64,000 nt of DNA, taken from the NCBI RefSeq assembly GCF_002803085.1, contig NZ_NNBJ01000005.1, positions 297,698 through 361,697 on the forward strand. Direction: 5' to 3'. The stretch comes from Streptomyces sp. CB01201 (lineage in GTDB: Bacteria; Actinomycetota; Actinomycetes; Streptomycetales; Streptomycetaceae). The stretch's first letter is position 1, and every line of letters starts with the position of its first letter. The notes beneath the pieces were generated by a model. The model worked only from the letters and a program-made list of their open reading frames with translations, was not told the origin of the DNA and did not search any database. This document shows positions 42,879 through 51,518 of the stretch, in pieces. The position numbers were made by a program, and so were the translations under genes.

Positions 42879-43931
42879 TCAGGCGGCCGCGACCGGCGAG
42901 GCCAGCTCGAAGTCGGCGGCGTCGACGCCGCCCTCCTTGGTGTCGTCGTTGGCGAACACGAACGACTCGATGGGGACGCCCCGTTCGTCGCTGAGCGCGG
43001 CCACCAGCTCCTGCACCACGACCGTCTCCAGGACGACCCGGACGCTGGGCGAGGTACGCGGCAGGCGTACGACGCCGAGGCTGTCGGCCGGGTCGACGTC
43101 CTGGGTGGTGACCAGGAGGGTGAGATGGCCGGCCGAGGAGAGCGAGCGGGCCAGCTCCACTTCGCGGCCGTCACCGAACACGAGGTGCAGGGTGTTGCCC
43201 GCCGACTCCATCTCGCCGTGCAGGTAGTTGCGCGTGACCGAGGCCGCGGCCGGCATCCGGGGCACTTCGCGCAGCAGCAGAGCCGCCTCCTCGGCGCTGA
43301 CCCGGGAGGCGCCGGAGGCCACGCAGTCGGCCGCGACGCAGCGGGCCGCGCGGTCGCGCAGCGCGGCGACCACCTCGGCCGCGCGGGCCCGGACGCCCGC
43401 CATGTGGGGGGCGATGCCGTCCCACGGGTCGTCCGCCCGGCCCGCTATCGCCCCGGCGATCAGGTCGAGGGCCACGACCGTGGCGGTGAAGCCGATGGTC
43501 GAGGCGTACGAGTCCGGCTCATTGCCCATGTCGACGGTCAGGCCGGCGAGTTCGCCCAGCGGCGACGGCGTGACGTTGAGGACGGCGAGCGTCGGCACGC
43601 CCTCGGCCGCCTTGAACGCGGCGATCGTCTCCGAGCTGCGGCCGCCCTGCGAGACCCCGATCAGGAGGTCGGTGTCGAAGCCGCGCAGCCCGTCCTCGAT
43701 CTCGCTGGCAAGCACCCGCTGGGCCGGTACGCCGTGGCCGCGGAGCACCTCGACCGGGACGGCGAGCGCCGCGTAGGAGGCGCCGATCCCGGCAAGCAGC
43801 GGGCGCCGGGCCGCGCGCAGCGTTTCCAGGGCCGGCCCGTCGAGCTGCCGGCGCACATGGTCGATCACGCGCTCCAGAGCCTGCGGCTGGCCACTTTGGC
43901 CGTCGAGGAAGGTGATACGCGATCCGGACAT
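42879..43931 (-). CDS. SIS-domain sugar-phosphate isomerase/deaminase-like protein
   Basis: A 350-residue protein with two SIS domains of the GlmS/AgaS isomerase type. Seen: LLAGIGASYAALAVPVEVL, DLLIGVSQGGRSSETIAAF (the SxGxSxET-like phosphate loop), TLAVLNVTPSPLGELAGLTV, and the second-domain segment SRVSAEEAALLLREVPRMPA. No glutaminase domain is present. It lies 73 bases after the PTS EIIC gene on the same strand, so it probably processes the amino-sugar phosphate delivered by that transporter. The exact reaction (isomerisation or deamination) is not determined. Confidence 0.85.
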   Translation of the reverse strand: MSGSRITFLDGQSGQPQALERVIDHVRRQLDGPALETLRAARRPLLAGIGASYAALAVPVEVLRGHGVPAQRVLASEIEDGLRGFDTDLLIGVSQGGRSSETIAAFKAAEGVPTLAVLNVTPSPLGELAGLTVDMGNEPDSYASTIGFTATVVALDLIAGAIAGRADDPWDGIAPHMAGVRARAAEVVAALRDRAARCVAADCVASGASRVSAEEAALLLREVPRMPAAASVTRNYLHGEMESAGNTLHLVFGDGREVELARSLSSAGHLTLLVTTQDVDPADSLGVVRLPRTSPSVRVVLETVVVQELVAALSDERGVPIESFVFANDDTKEGGVDAADFELASPVAAA

Positions 43932-44004
43932 GGAGGAATCCTTTCGTGGGCCCCGCCGGGTGCGGACGGCGGGGGCGCTGAACGAGTGCGAGCGGGTGGT
44001 GCGA

Positions 44005-45348
44005 TCAGGCCTTGGAGGCCGGATCGTCCTCCACGGCGGCGCGCGAGGGAATGGCGTCGGGGGAGCGCACGGGAGTGTCCGCAGGTGCGTCGGTGGATAT
44101 GCCGCCGGATATGCCGCCGGCCTCGGCGGCTTCGTCCTCGACGGGTTCGCGGCCCGGCGTCGGCAGATTGAACCGCACGATCGCGAACCGGAAGATCACG
44201 TAGTAGAGCGCGGCGAACGCGAGCCCGATGGGGATCAGGAGCCAGGGCTTGGTGGCGATGCCGTAGTTGACGACGTAGTCGATCGCGCCGGAGGAGAAGC
44301 CGAAGCCGTCCCGGATGCCCAGCGCGTAACAGACCGCCATGGAGACGCCGAACAGCAAGGCGTGGATGGCGTACAGGAGCGGGGCCACGAACATGAAGCT
44401 GAACTCGATGGGCTCGGTGACGCCGGTGACGAAGGAGGTCAGCGCGACCGAGATCATCATGCCCTTGACCATGGTGCGGTTCTCGGGCCGTGCGGTGTGC
44501 GCGATCGCGAGGGCGGCGGCCGGCAGCGCGAACATGTAGATCGGGAAGCCGCCGGTCATGAACTGGCCCGCGGTCGGGTCGCCGGCCAGGAAGCGCGCGA
44601 TGTCGCCGTGGACCTCGGCGCCGGTCTGCGGATTGACGTAGGTGCCGGCGTCGAACCAGGGGAAGACGCTGAAGAAGTGGTGCATCCCGATCGGGATCAG
44701 CGCCCGGACCACCAGGCCGAAGATGCCCGCGCCCCAGGCGCCGGTGCCCACCAGCCACTCGCCGAAGTGGTAGAACCAGCCGCCCACGGTCGGCCAGATG
44801 ACACCGAACACGATGCCCACGGCGACGCCCGCGAAGGCGCAGAGGATCGGCACCAGCCTGCGGCCGCCGAAGAAGCCCAGCCATTCGGGGAGCTTGGTGC
44901 GGCTGAAGCGCTGGTAGAGCAGGGCCGCGATGAGTCCCATGACGATGCCGCCGAACACCTTGGCGTCCAGCGGCTTGCCGTCCACGCCCTTGGGGAACGC
45001 CTCGCTGGCGAGGACCGCCTTGAAGACGAGGTAGCCGACCGCGGCGGCGAGCGCGGTGGAGCCGTCCGCCTTCTTGGCGAAGCCGATGGCCACGCCGATG
45101 GCGAAGAGCAGCGGCAGATAGTCGAAGACGGTCTGTCCGCCGGCGGCGAGGACGATGCCGAGCTTGCGGATCAGTTCGGGGAAGTTCTCGCGGCCGAGCA
45201 GGTCCGGACCGCCCAGGCGGACCAGGAGCGCCGCCGCGGGGAGGGTGGCCACCGGAAGCATCAGGCTGCGCCCGATGCGTTGCAGGACCGCCATGACGCC
45301 GGCGCCGCCGCGCTTCTTGCCGGCTGCCTTCCCTTGAGCCGTACTCAT
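44005..45348 (-). CDS. PTS transporter subunit EIIC, glucose/N-acetylglucosamine family
   Basis: A 447-residue EIIC membrane protein of the PtsG/NagE/MalX family. Seen: LMLPVATLPAAALLVRLGGP, ADGSTALAAAVGYLVFKAVL, the substrate-loop region ALIPIGMHHFFSVFPWFDAG and the conserved GVTEPIEFSFMFVAPLLYAI (the catalytic glutamate segment). It has no fused EIIB or EIIA, so phosphotransfer needs separate proteins. The last ~50 residues are a soluble acidic tail. ATG 45348 with GGAGG upstream. It is divergent from a GntR regulator; N-acetylglucosamine is the most likely substrate from family and context, but not proven. Confidence 0.9.
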   Translation of the reverse strand: MSTAQGKAAGKKRGGAGVMAVLQRIGRSLMLPVATLPAAALLVRLGGPDLLGRENFPELIRKLGIVLAAGGQTVFDYLPLLFAIGVAIGFAKKADGSTALAAAVGYLVFKAVLASEAFPKGVDGKPLDAKVFGGIVMGLIAALLYQRFSRTKLPEWLGFFGGRRLVPILCAFAGVAVGIVFGVIWPTVGGWFYHFGEWLVGTGAWGAGIFGLVVRALIPIGMHHFFSVFPWFDAGTYVNPQTGAEVHGDIARFLAGDPTAGQFMTGGFPIYMFALPAAALAIAHTARPENRTMVKGMMISVALTSFVTGVTEPIEFSFMFVAPLLYAIHALLFGVSMAVCYALGIRDGFGFSSGAIDYVVNYGIATKPWLLIPIGLAFAALYYVIFRFAIVRFNLPTPGREPVEDEAAEAGGISGGISTDAPADTPVRSPDAIPSRAAVEDDPASKA

Positions 45349-45442
45349 CCGTGTTCCTCCATCGTGCAAGCGGTCCCGTGGCCATCCAGGGGCGTGGCCG
45401 TCGAGCCGGTCGGCCGCCGGGTCTCGCCGGGTGCCGCAGCCC

Positions 45443-45484
45443 AAAGGTATGCAGTGGTATTCGAGTGGTCAATAGTGGTCTGCT
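45443..45484 (-). promoter_or_regulatory. PTS/SIS operon promoter overlapped by AGTGGT repeats
   Basis: On the minus strand, -35 TTGACC (45472-45467) and -10 TACCTT (45449-45444) are 17 bases apart, a very good vegetative promoter about 90 bases before the EIIC start. AGTGGT half-sites at 45453, 45464 and 45474 plus GGTATGC at 45446 recur every 10-11 bases and cover both elements. This fits repression by the divergent GntR protein, whose own promoter carries the same motif. Confidence 0.65.
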
Positions 45485-45544
45485 CAGATTTTTTCGCGAT
45501 GACCTAAGACCCGGGACGCTGGGCCCGTGCGCTGCGGCGGAGCC

Positions 45545-45564
45545 AGTGGTATGCGGTGGTATGC
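45545..45564 (+). promoter_or_regulatory. GntR autoregulatory operator: 10-bp direct repeat
   Basis: AGTGGTATGC (45545-45554) is followed at once by GGTGGTATGC (45555-45564), 26 bases before the gntR start codon. The same sequence family occupies the divergent EIIC promoter. A 10-base period places the sites on one helix face. The second copy could include a -10 (TATGCT). Confidence 0.65.
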
Positions 45565-45590
45565 TCCGGGGATCCCGCTGGAGGTTCCCG

Positions 45591-46358
45591 ATGAGCGCCG
45601 ACGCCACCCCCGCCCGCCCCGCCCCCTTCCCCGAGCGGGGCAGCGGACCGGCCCCCCTGTGGGCCCAGACCGCCCGGCTGATCCAGGACGAGATCGAGCG
45701 GCGCGGCCTGGCCGCCGGCGCCCGGCTGCCGGCCGAGCGAGAGCTGGGCGAGCGGCTCGACATCTCCCGGGTCACCCTGCGCAAGGCCCTCGCCCACCTC
45801 GTGGACCAGGGCCTGGTGACGGCCTCGCACGGGCGCGGCTGGTTCGTGGCGGCGCCGGTGGCGCCCAGGGAGTGGCCCAACGACCTGGAGTCGTTCACCA
45901 CGACGGCCCGCCGCAAGCACATGCGACCCAGCTCCCTCGTCCTGCACCAGGAGCTGCGCCCCGCCACCCTGGACGACGCCGACCGGCTCGACGTGCCGGC
46001 CGGTGCGCCGCTGCTGCGCCTGGAGCGCGTGCGGCTGCTCGACGACGTACGCATCGCGGTCGACCGGACCCTGCTGGTGGCCTCGTTCGCGCCCGGTCTG
46101 GAAGAGGTCGACTTCACCGGGGCCTCGCTCTTCGCCGAACTGCACGCCAGGGGCGTCGAGTTGGACCGCTCCGAGACCACCATCGAGGCGCGCGGAGCCG
46201 GCCGCGAACTGGCCGAGCACCTCGCGATCGAGCCGGGCTCGCCCGTGCTCGCCCTGGACCAGACGATCTACGCGCGGGACCAGCGCCCCGTGCTGCTCTC
46301 GACCGTGGAGTACAGCGGGGACCGCTACCGGCTGCGCACCACACTCCAGCCACGCTGA
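45591..46358 (+). CDS. GntR-family regulator (HutC/DasR-type, UTRA domain)
   Basis: A 255-residue regulator. The winged-helix domain at about residues 20-88 has AQTARLIQDEIERRGLAAGA, RLPAERELGERLDISRVTLR, KALAHLVDQGLVTASHGRGW. The UTRA effector domain follows (LQPATL-like LRPATLDDADRLDVPAGAPL, LLRLERVRLLDDVRIAVDRT, VLALDQTIYARDQRPVLLST). UTRA domains bind phosphorylated sugars or related ligands. ATG 45591 with GGAGG upstream is strong. Divergent from the PTS-SIS operon and preceded by the same operator motif, it is probably the local sugar-responsive repressor and resembles DasR in type. Confidence 0.92.
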   Translation: MSADATPARPAPFPERGSGPAPLWAQTARLIQDEIERRGLAAGARLPAERELGERLDISRVTLRKALAHLVDQGLVTASHGRGWFVAAPVAPREWPNDLESFTTTARRKHMRPSSLVLHQELRPATLDDADRLDVPAGAPLLRLERVRLLDDVRIAVDRTLLVASFAPGLEEVDFTGASLFAELHARGVELDRSETTIEARGAGRELAEHLAIEPGSPVLALDQTIYARDQRPVLLSTVEYSGDRYRLRTTLQPR

Positions 46359-46556
46359 CACGCCCGCGCGGCCCGGAGCGCCGCCGGTGGGCGCGAAGCG
46401 GAGGGCCCAACGTCCCCGGTGCGCCCGCGCGGGACGTACGGCCCGGACCGAGGACCCGGACGATGCGCCCCGCGCGACGGCCGGCCGGACGTGATCGGCT
46501 CCGGCGTTCACCATTCGTTGACCGGACGTTGATCAGTGCCCGGCAGCGTGAACGCC

Positions 46557-46808
46557 ATGCTGAACGACACCGTGACCACAGGCCAGGAACTCGGCTGGCA
46601 GGAGACCGCGTTGTGCGCCCAGGCGGGGCCCGAGTTCTTCTTCCCCGCCCCCGGCAGCTCGACCCGGGAGGCCAAACAGCTCTGCGGCGCCTGCGAACAG
46701 CGCAAGGCCTGCCTCGAATACGCCCTGGCCAACGACGAGCGATTCGGGGTGTGGGGCGGCCTGTCCGAGCGGGAGCGGATGACGCTGCAACGCGCCCGGC
46801 AGCGTTGA
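46557..46808 (+). CDS. WhiB-family iron-sulfur transcriptional regulator
   Basis: An 83-residue Wbl protein. Four cysteines for a [4Fe-4S] cluster: ETALCAQAGPEFFFP, then LCGACEQRKACLEYAL (C-x2-C-x5-C). The GVWGG turn (RFGVWGGLSERER) that contacts the sigma factor follows, then a short basic tail (LQRARQR). ATG 46557 is used; in-frame GTG codons at 46548 and 46536 are possible earlier starts. It is monocistronic, between the GntR gene and the GMC oxidoreductase gene. The subclass is not assigned; the lack of an AT-hook argues against WhiB7. Confidence 0.93.
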   Translation: MLNDTVTTGQELGWQETALCAQAGPEFFFPAPGSSTREAKQLCGACEQRKACLEYALANDERFGVWGGLSERERMTLQRARQR

Positions 46809-46840
46809 GGGTCCGCCCCGGCCGCCCGGGTTCCGCCGCC

Positions 46841-46878
46841 GCGTGCGAGCCGGAGCGTGCGAGCCGGAGCGTGCGAGG
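46841..46878. repeat. 14-bp tandem repeat (GCGTGCGAGCCGGA) x2.7 between whiB-like and GMC genes
   Basis: Two perfect copies at 46841 and 46855 and a partial third to 46878. The repeat sits in the leader of the GMC oxidoreductase gene, which complicates the choice of its start. Confidence 0.8.
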
Positions 46879-46992
46879 TCCCCTGGCGTCGCGCCGCCCC
46901 CGCGGTCCATGCTGGCCCCGCGACCACCCGCCGCGGGGCCTCGGCCGGACATGCCTCCCCGCGTCCTTCAACCACGCGGAAACGGGGCCGAG

Positions 46993-48597
46993 TTGAGCAC
47001 ACGGGAAGCAGCGGACGGCGCGCGGTACGACTACATCGTGGTGGGCGCCGGATCGGCGGGGTGCGTCGTCGCGGCGCGCCTCTCGCAGGACCCCACCGTC
47101 CGGGTGGCCCTCGTCGAGTCCGGGCCGCGCGACCGCAGGCGCGAGATCAGGGTTCCGGCAGCCTTCCCCAGGCTCTTCAAGACGTCCTACGACTGGCACT
47201 TCACCACCGCGAAGCAGCAGGCGCTCGGCGGCCGCGAACTGTACTGGCCGCGCGGCCACACCCTGGGCGGCTGCTCCTCGATCAACGCCATGATGTGGGT
47301 GCGCGGCCACCGCGACGACTACGACGCCTGGGGCGCGGCGGCCGGCCCCGAGTGGTCCTACGACCGGCTCGTACGCCATTTCCGGCGCGCCGAACACTGG
47401 ACGGGGCCCGCATCCGAGGCCGGCACGGTCCACGGCCAGGACGGGCCGCTGTTCGTCTCGCCCCAGCGCGACCCCAACCCGACGACCGCCGCGTTCCTGG
47501 CCGCCTGCCGCGCGGCCGGCCTGCCCGAACTGCCCGAGCTGAACGCCCCGGACCACTCGGGCTGCGCGAGCACCCCGGTCAACCAGTACCGCGGCCGCCG
47601 CTGGAGCGCCGCGGACGGCTATCTCGCGCCCGCCGCCCGCCGGCCCAACCTGGACGTCCTCACCGGAGTCCGGGTGAGCGGGTTGCGGTTCGAGGGCTCC
47701 CGGGTCACCGGCGTGACCACCGCGCAACGGCCGGGACCGCTCACCGCCCGGCGCGAGGTGATCCTCTGCGCCGGCGCCATCGGCTCGCCCCAGCTGCTCA
47801 TGCTGTCCGGCATCGGCGACCCCGAGCGGCTGCGCGCCGCGGGCATCACCGTGCGGGCCGCCTCACCCGAGGTGGGGCGGCACCTCCAGGACCATCTGTC
47901 GTACGGGGTCACCGTGCGCTGCCCCCGCCCCGTCACCCTCACCGGTGCCGACTCGCCCGCCAACCTCGCCCGCTATCTGCTGCGCCGCCGGGGCCCGCTC
48001 ACCACCAATGTCGGCGAGGCCGTCGCGTTCCTGCGCACCGACCCCCGACTCGCCGCCCCCGACATCGAGTTGGTCTACGCGCCGGGCCCGTTCATCAACC
48101 ACGGCCTGACCCCCGTCGGCGAGCACGGGCTCACCATCGGCGTGGTCCTGCTCCAGCCCGCGAGCGAGGGCCGTGTCGACCTGGCGGGCACCGACGTGTC
48201 GACCCCGCCCCGCATCGACCCCGGCTACCTCACCGCTCCCGAGGACCTGCCGCGTCTGATGACCGGGATCCGCAGGGCCGAGGAACTGTTCGCGGGCGCC
48301 GCCCTCGCCCCGTACGTCTCGGGGCCGATGGCGCCCTATCCGGGACCGGTCGACGACGAGCGGCTCGCGCGGAGCGTGCGGGAGAGTGCCGAGACGCTCT
48401 ACCACCCGGTCGGCACCTGCCGCATGGGCGGCGACGAGGGCTCGGTCACCGACCCCCGGCTCCGGGTCAGGGGAGTGGCGGGGCTGCGCGTCGTGGACGC
48501 CTCGGTCATGCCGCGCATCACCCGCGGGCACACCCACGCGCCCACCGTGGCGATCGCCGAGCAGGCCGCCGAGATGATCCGCCAGGACGCCCGCTGA
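46993..48597 (+). CDS. GMC-family FAD oxidoreductase (choline/alcohol dehydrogenase type)
   Basis: A 534-residue flavoenzyme. The FAD-binding motif is DYIVVGAGSAGCVVAARLSQ at the N-terminus; the GMC signature 1 region is YWPRGHTLGGCSSINAMMWV and signature 2 GAIGSPQLLMLSGIGD. The catalytic C-terminal block includes ETLYHPVGTCRMG (His of the active pair) and VVDASVMPRITRGHTHAPTV. TTG 46993 is preferred (residues STREAADGARYDY lead directly to the FAD site); ATG 46951 is possible. The substrate is an alcohol, possibly a choline-like or sterol-like compound. A long perfect hairpin follows the stop. Confidence 0.87.
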   Translation: MSTREAADGARYDYIVVGAGSAGCVVAARLSQDPTVRVALVESGPRDRRREIRVPAAFPRLFKTSYDWHFTTAKQQALGGRELYWPRGHTLGGCSSINAMMWVRGHRDDYDAWGAAAGPEWSYDRLVRHFRRAEHWTGPASEAGTVHGQDGPLFVSPQRDPNPTTAAFLAACRAAGLPELPELNAPDHSGCASTPVNQYRGRRWSAADGYLAPAARRPNLDVLTGVRVSGLRFEGSRVTGVTTAQRPGPLTARREVILCAGAIGSPQLLMLSGIGDPERLRAAGITVRAASPEVGRHLQDHLSYGVTVRCPRPVTLTGADSPANLARYLLRRRGPLTTNVGEAVAFLRTDPRLAAPDIELVYAPGPFINHGLTPVGEHGLTIGVVLLQPASEGRVDLAGTDVSTPPRIDPGYLTAPEDLPRLMTGIRRAEELFAGAALAPYVSGPMAPYPGPVDDERLARSVRESAETLYHPVGTCRMGGDEGSVTDPRLRVRGVAGLRVVDASVMPRITRGHTHAPTVAIAEQAAEMIRQDAR

Positions 48598-48600
48598 ACG

Positions 48601-48638
48601 CGCCGGGCCGGTACGGGAGATCCCGTACCGGCCCGGCG
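48601..48638. terminator. Bidirectional terminator: perfect 18-bp stem
   Basis: Arms 48601-48618 (beginning CGCCGGGCCGGTACGG) and 48621-48638 are exact reverse complements with only two bases between them. The hairpin sits between the convergent GMC oxidoreductase and acyl-ACP desaturase genes and can stop transcription from both sides. Confidence 0.85.
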
Positions 48639-48652
48639 CCGTCGCCCGCGGG

Positions 48653-49621
48653 TCAGGCGCGGGCGGCCATCCGCGCCTTGCGCGCGGCGAGCTTCTCGTC
48701 GAACTTGGCCGCCTCGCTGTCGAGCCCGCCCATGTACAGGCCGAGCTCCTCCTGGGCCTTGAGGCCCTCGGGGCCGAGCCCGTCGATCTCCAGGACCTTG
48801 AGGTAGCGCAGGACCGGCTGGAGCACGTCGTCGTGGTGGATCCGCATGTTGTAGATCTCGCCGATCGCCATCTGCGCCGCCGCCCGCTCGAAGCCCGGCA
48901 TGCCGTGCCCGGGCATCCGGAAGTTCACCACGACGTCGCGCACCGACTGCATCGTGAGGTCCGGGGCGATCTCGAAGGCCGCGCCCAGCAGATTGCGGTA
49001 GAAGACCATGTGCAGGTTCTCGTCGGTGGCGATCCGCGCCAGCATCCGGTCGCAGACCGGGTCGCCGGACTGGTGGCCGGTATTGCGGTGCGAGACCCGG
49101 GTCGCCAGCTCCTGGAAGGCGACGTAGGCCACCGAGTGCAGCATCGAGTGCCGGTTGTCCGACTCGAAGCCCTCGCTCATGTGGGCCATGCGGAACTGCT
49201 CCAGCTTGTCCGGGTCCACCGCGCGCGAGGCCAGCAGGTAGTCCCGCATCACGATGCCGTGGCGGCCCTCCTCGGCGGTCCAGCGGTGCACCCAGGTGCC
49301 CCAGGCGCCGTCGCGGCCGAACAGCGAGGCGATCTCGTGGTGGTAACTGGGCAGGTTGTCCTCGGTGAGCAGATTGACCACCAGGGCGATCTTCCCGAGG
49401 TCGGTGACCTTGGACTGCTGGGGGTCCCAGGCCTCCCCGTCCTCGAAGAAGCCGGGGAAGTTGCGGGCGTCCGACCACGGCACGTAATCGTGCGGCATCC
49501 AGTCCTTGGCGACCTTGAGGTGCCGGTTGAGCTCGTTTTCGACTACCTCTTCCAGCGCGAACAGCAGCCGGGCGTCGGTCCACGCGTCCGAACTGCCGAG
49601 GTGGGGAGAAGTGATCGTCAC
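48653..49621 (-). CDS. Acyl-ACP desaturase (ferritin-like di-iron enzyme)
   Basis: A 322-residue soluble desaturase. The two di-iron EXXH motifs are EEGRHG (WTAEEGRHGIVMRDYL) and DENLHMVFYRNL, with further ligands in LFALEEVVENELN. It introduces a double bond, usually delta-9, into acyl chains bound to acyl-carrier protein. Other family blocks: DYVPWSDARNFPGFF, LTEDNLPSYHHEIASLFG. ATG 49621 lies 40 bases from a strong palindromic operator, so expression is probably controlled by a TetR-type lipid-responsive regulator. That regulator is not visible in the window. Full length. Confidence 0.94.
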   Translation of the reverse strand: MTITSPHLGSSDAWTDARLLFALEEVVENELNRHLKVAKDWMPHDYVPWSDARNFPGFFEDGEAWDPQQSKVTDLGKIALVVNLLTEDNLPSYHHEIASLFGRDGAWGTWVHRWTAEEGRHGIVMRDYLLASRAVDPDKLEQFRMAHMSEGFESDNRHSMLHSVAYVAFQELATRVSHRNTGHQSGDPVCDRMLARIATDENLHMVFYRNLLGAAFEIAPDLTMQSVRDVVVNFRMPGHGMPGFERAAAQMAIGEIYNMRIHHDDVLQPVLRYLKVLEIDGLGPEGLKAQEELGLYMGGLDSEAAKFDEKLAARKARMAARA

Positions 49622-49660
49622 GGGGGTGCTCCAGGGGGACGGAAACAGGGGACGGCAGGC

Positions 49661-49697
49661 TTACCTACGCATACGTAGGTTACGAGACCGTAGGTTA
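49661..49697 (-). promoter_or_regulatory. Palindromic operator upstream of the acyl-ACP desaturase
   Basis: ACCTACG-CATA-CGTAGGT (49663-49680) is a perfect inverted repeat with 7-bp arms. A third half-site CGTAGGTTA follows at 49689-49697, in the same orientation as the CGTAGGTTA at 49674-49682 and 15 bases away. The cluster ends about 40 bases before the start codon, where the promoter must lie, and looks like a TetR-family repressor site. Confidence 0.75.
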
Positions 49698-49877
49698 AGG
49701 CGGCCGTAAGCCCCAGCCAAGCCCGGCTTCCCCTTCGTCCGACTACGTTCCGCTATATCCGCAGGTCGCTGACGCCGAACGAGAGGCAAGTCACCTCCTG
49801 GAGGCGCTGGAGGCGCTGGAGGGCAGGGGGCGGGGGCCGGGATCCGGCCCGGCCCCCCGCCCTGCCCGGCGGTCCGG

Positions 49878-51518
49878 TCAGCGCCCGCGCGGGCCGCCCC
49901 GCACCTCCTCCGCCGAGGTGTCGGTGAGCTCACCGTCGAGCAGCAGCCAGCGGGTGACGCCGATCGACTCCAGGAACGGCACGTCGTGGCTCGCCACGAT
50001 CAGCGCGCCCTCGTAGGCGTCGAGCGCGGCCTGGAGAGCGCGCACACTCGCCATGTCCAGGTTGTTCGTGGGCTCGTCCAGCATCAGGAGCTGCGGTGCG
50101 GGCTCCGCGAGGAGCAGCGCCGCGAGGGCCGCCCGGAAGCGCTCTCCGCCGGACAGCGTCCCGGCCGGCTGGACGGCCCGGGCCCCCTTGAACAGGAAGC
50201 GGGCAAGGCGGGCCCGGATGGCGTTGTCGGTCGCGCCGGGCGCGTAGCGGGCCACGTTCTCCACCACGCTCAGCGCGTCGTCCAGCACGTCGAGGCGCTG
50301 CGGCAGGAACCGCAGCGGCACCTGGGCCACCGCCTCGCCCGCCACCGGCTCCAGCTGTCCGGCGAGCGTGCGCAGCAGTGTGGTCTTGCCCGCGCCGTTG
50401 CGGCCGACCAGCGCGATCCGTTCCGGACCGCGCACCTCCAGCTCGCCCTCCACCCGCGCCCCGTAAGGGAGTCGGAGCTCCCGCAGGGTCAGCACGGAGC
50501 GGCCCGGGTGAACCTTGGTGTACGGCAGCTCGATGCGGATCTCGTCGTCGTCGCGCACCGCCTCCACTGCCTGGTCCAGCCGTTCGCGCGCCTGGTCGAG
50601 CCGTTCGCTCTGCAGGATGCGGTGCTTTCCGGCCGAGACCTGCGCCTCGCGCCTGCGGTTGTTCGCGACGATCCTCGGCACCACCTTGTTGTCGTAGCTC
50701 TTCTGCCCGTACCGCTGACGCCTAGCCAACTTGACGTTGGCGTCAGACAGTTCGCGCTTCTGGCGCTGCACATCGGCCTCGGCCACCCGGACCATCCGCT
50801 CGGCCGCGTCCTGCTCGGCCCGCAGGGCCTCTTCATAGGCGGTGAAGTTGCCGCCGTACCAGGTGAGTTGGCCCTCGCGCAGATCGGCGATGCGGTCCAC
50901 CCGGTCGAGCAGTTCGCGGTCGTGGCTGACCACCACGAGCACTCCGCTCCACGCGTCGACCGCCGCGTACAGGCGCTGACGGGCGGACAGGTCAAGGTTG
51001 TTGGTGGGTTCGTCGAGGAGCAGGACGTCAGGGCGGCGCAGCAGCAGCGCGGCGAGCCGCAGCATGACCGACTCGCCGCCCGAGACCTCGCCGATCGTGC
51101 GGTCCAGGCCGATGGAGCCGAGGCCGAGCTGGTCGAGCGTGGCCCGGGCCCGCTCCTCGACGTCCCAGTCGTCGCCCACCGTCTCGAAGTGCCGCTCGTC
51201 CGCATCACCGCCCTCGATGGCGTGCAGCGCGGCGCGGACCGCGTCGATGCCGAGGGCCTGATCCACCCGGAGGGTGGTGTCCAGGACCAGGTTCTGCGGC
51301 AGGTAGCCGACTTCACCGGTGGTCCTGATGCTGCCCTCGCTCGGTGTGAGGACACCGGCGATGAGCTTCAACAGGGTTGACTTTCCGGATCCGTTGAGGC
51401 CGACGAGCCCGGTACGGCCGGGGCCGATGGCGAGCTGGAAGTCCGCGAACACCTCGGTGCCGTCCGGCCAGGCGAAGGACAGCGCGGCCGAGCCGATCTG
51501 AGGGGGGAAGGATGACAT
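49878..51518 (-). CDS. ABC-F family ATPase (ribosome-associated, possible antibiotic resistance)
   Basis: A 546-residue protein with two ABC domains and no membrane segments. First domain: Walker A GLNGSGKS, signature VSGGE, Walker B LLLDEPTNNLDLS. A charged linker follows (ERMVRVAEADVQRQKRELSD, QKSYDNKVVPRIVANNRRRE) corresponding to the P-site tRNA interaction motif. Second domain: Walker A GRNGAGKT, signature LSGGERFRAA, Walker B LLMLDEPTNNLDMA. ABC-F proteins act in the ribosomal E site in translation or drug protection. The 209-nt leader, with a three-codon ORF and competing hairpins, suggests induction by ribosome-targeting antibiotics. Confidence 0.92.
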   Translation of the reverse strand: MSSFPPQIGSAALSFAWPDGTEVFADFQLAIGPGRTGLVGLNGSGKSTLLKLIAGVLTPSEGSIRTTGEVGYLPQNLVLDTTLRVDQALGIDAVRAALHAIEGGDADERHFETVGDDWDVEERARATLDQLGLGSIGLDRTIGEVSGGESVMLRLAALLLRRPDVLLLDEPTNNLDLSARQRLYAAVDAWSGVLVVVSHDRELLDRVDRIADLREGQLTWYGGNFTAYEEALRAEQDAAERMVRVAEADVQRQKRELSDANVKLARRQRYGQKSYDNKVVPRIVANNRRREAQVSAGKHRILQSERLDQARERLDQAVEAVRDDDEIRIELPYTKVHPGRSVLTLRELRLPYGARVEGELEVRGPERIALVGRNGAGKTTLLRTLAGQLEPVAGEAVAQVPLRFLPQRLDVLDDALSVVENVARYAPGATDNAIRARLARFLFKGARAVQPAGTLSGGERFRAALAALLLAEPAPQLLMLDEPTNNLDMASVRALQAALDAYEGALIVASHDVPFLESIGVTRWLLLDGELTDTSAEEVRGGPRGR

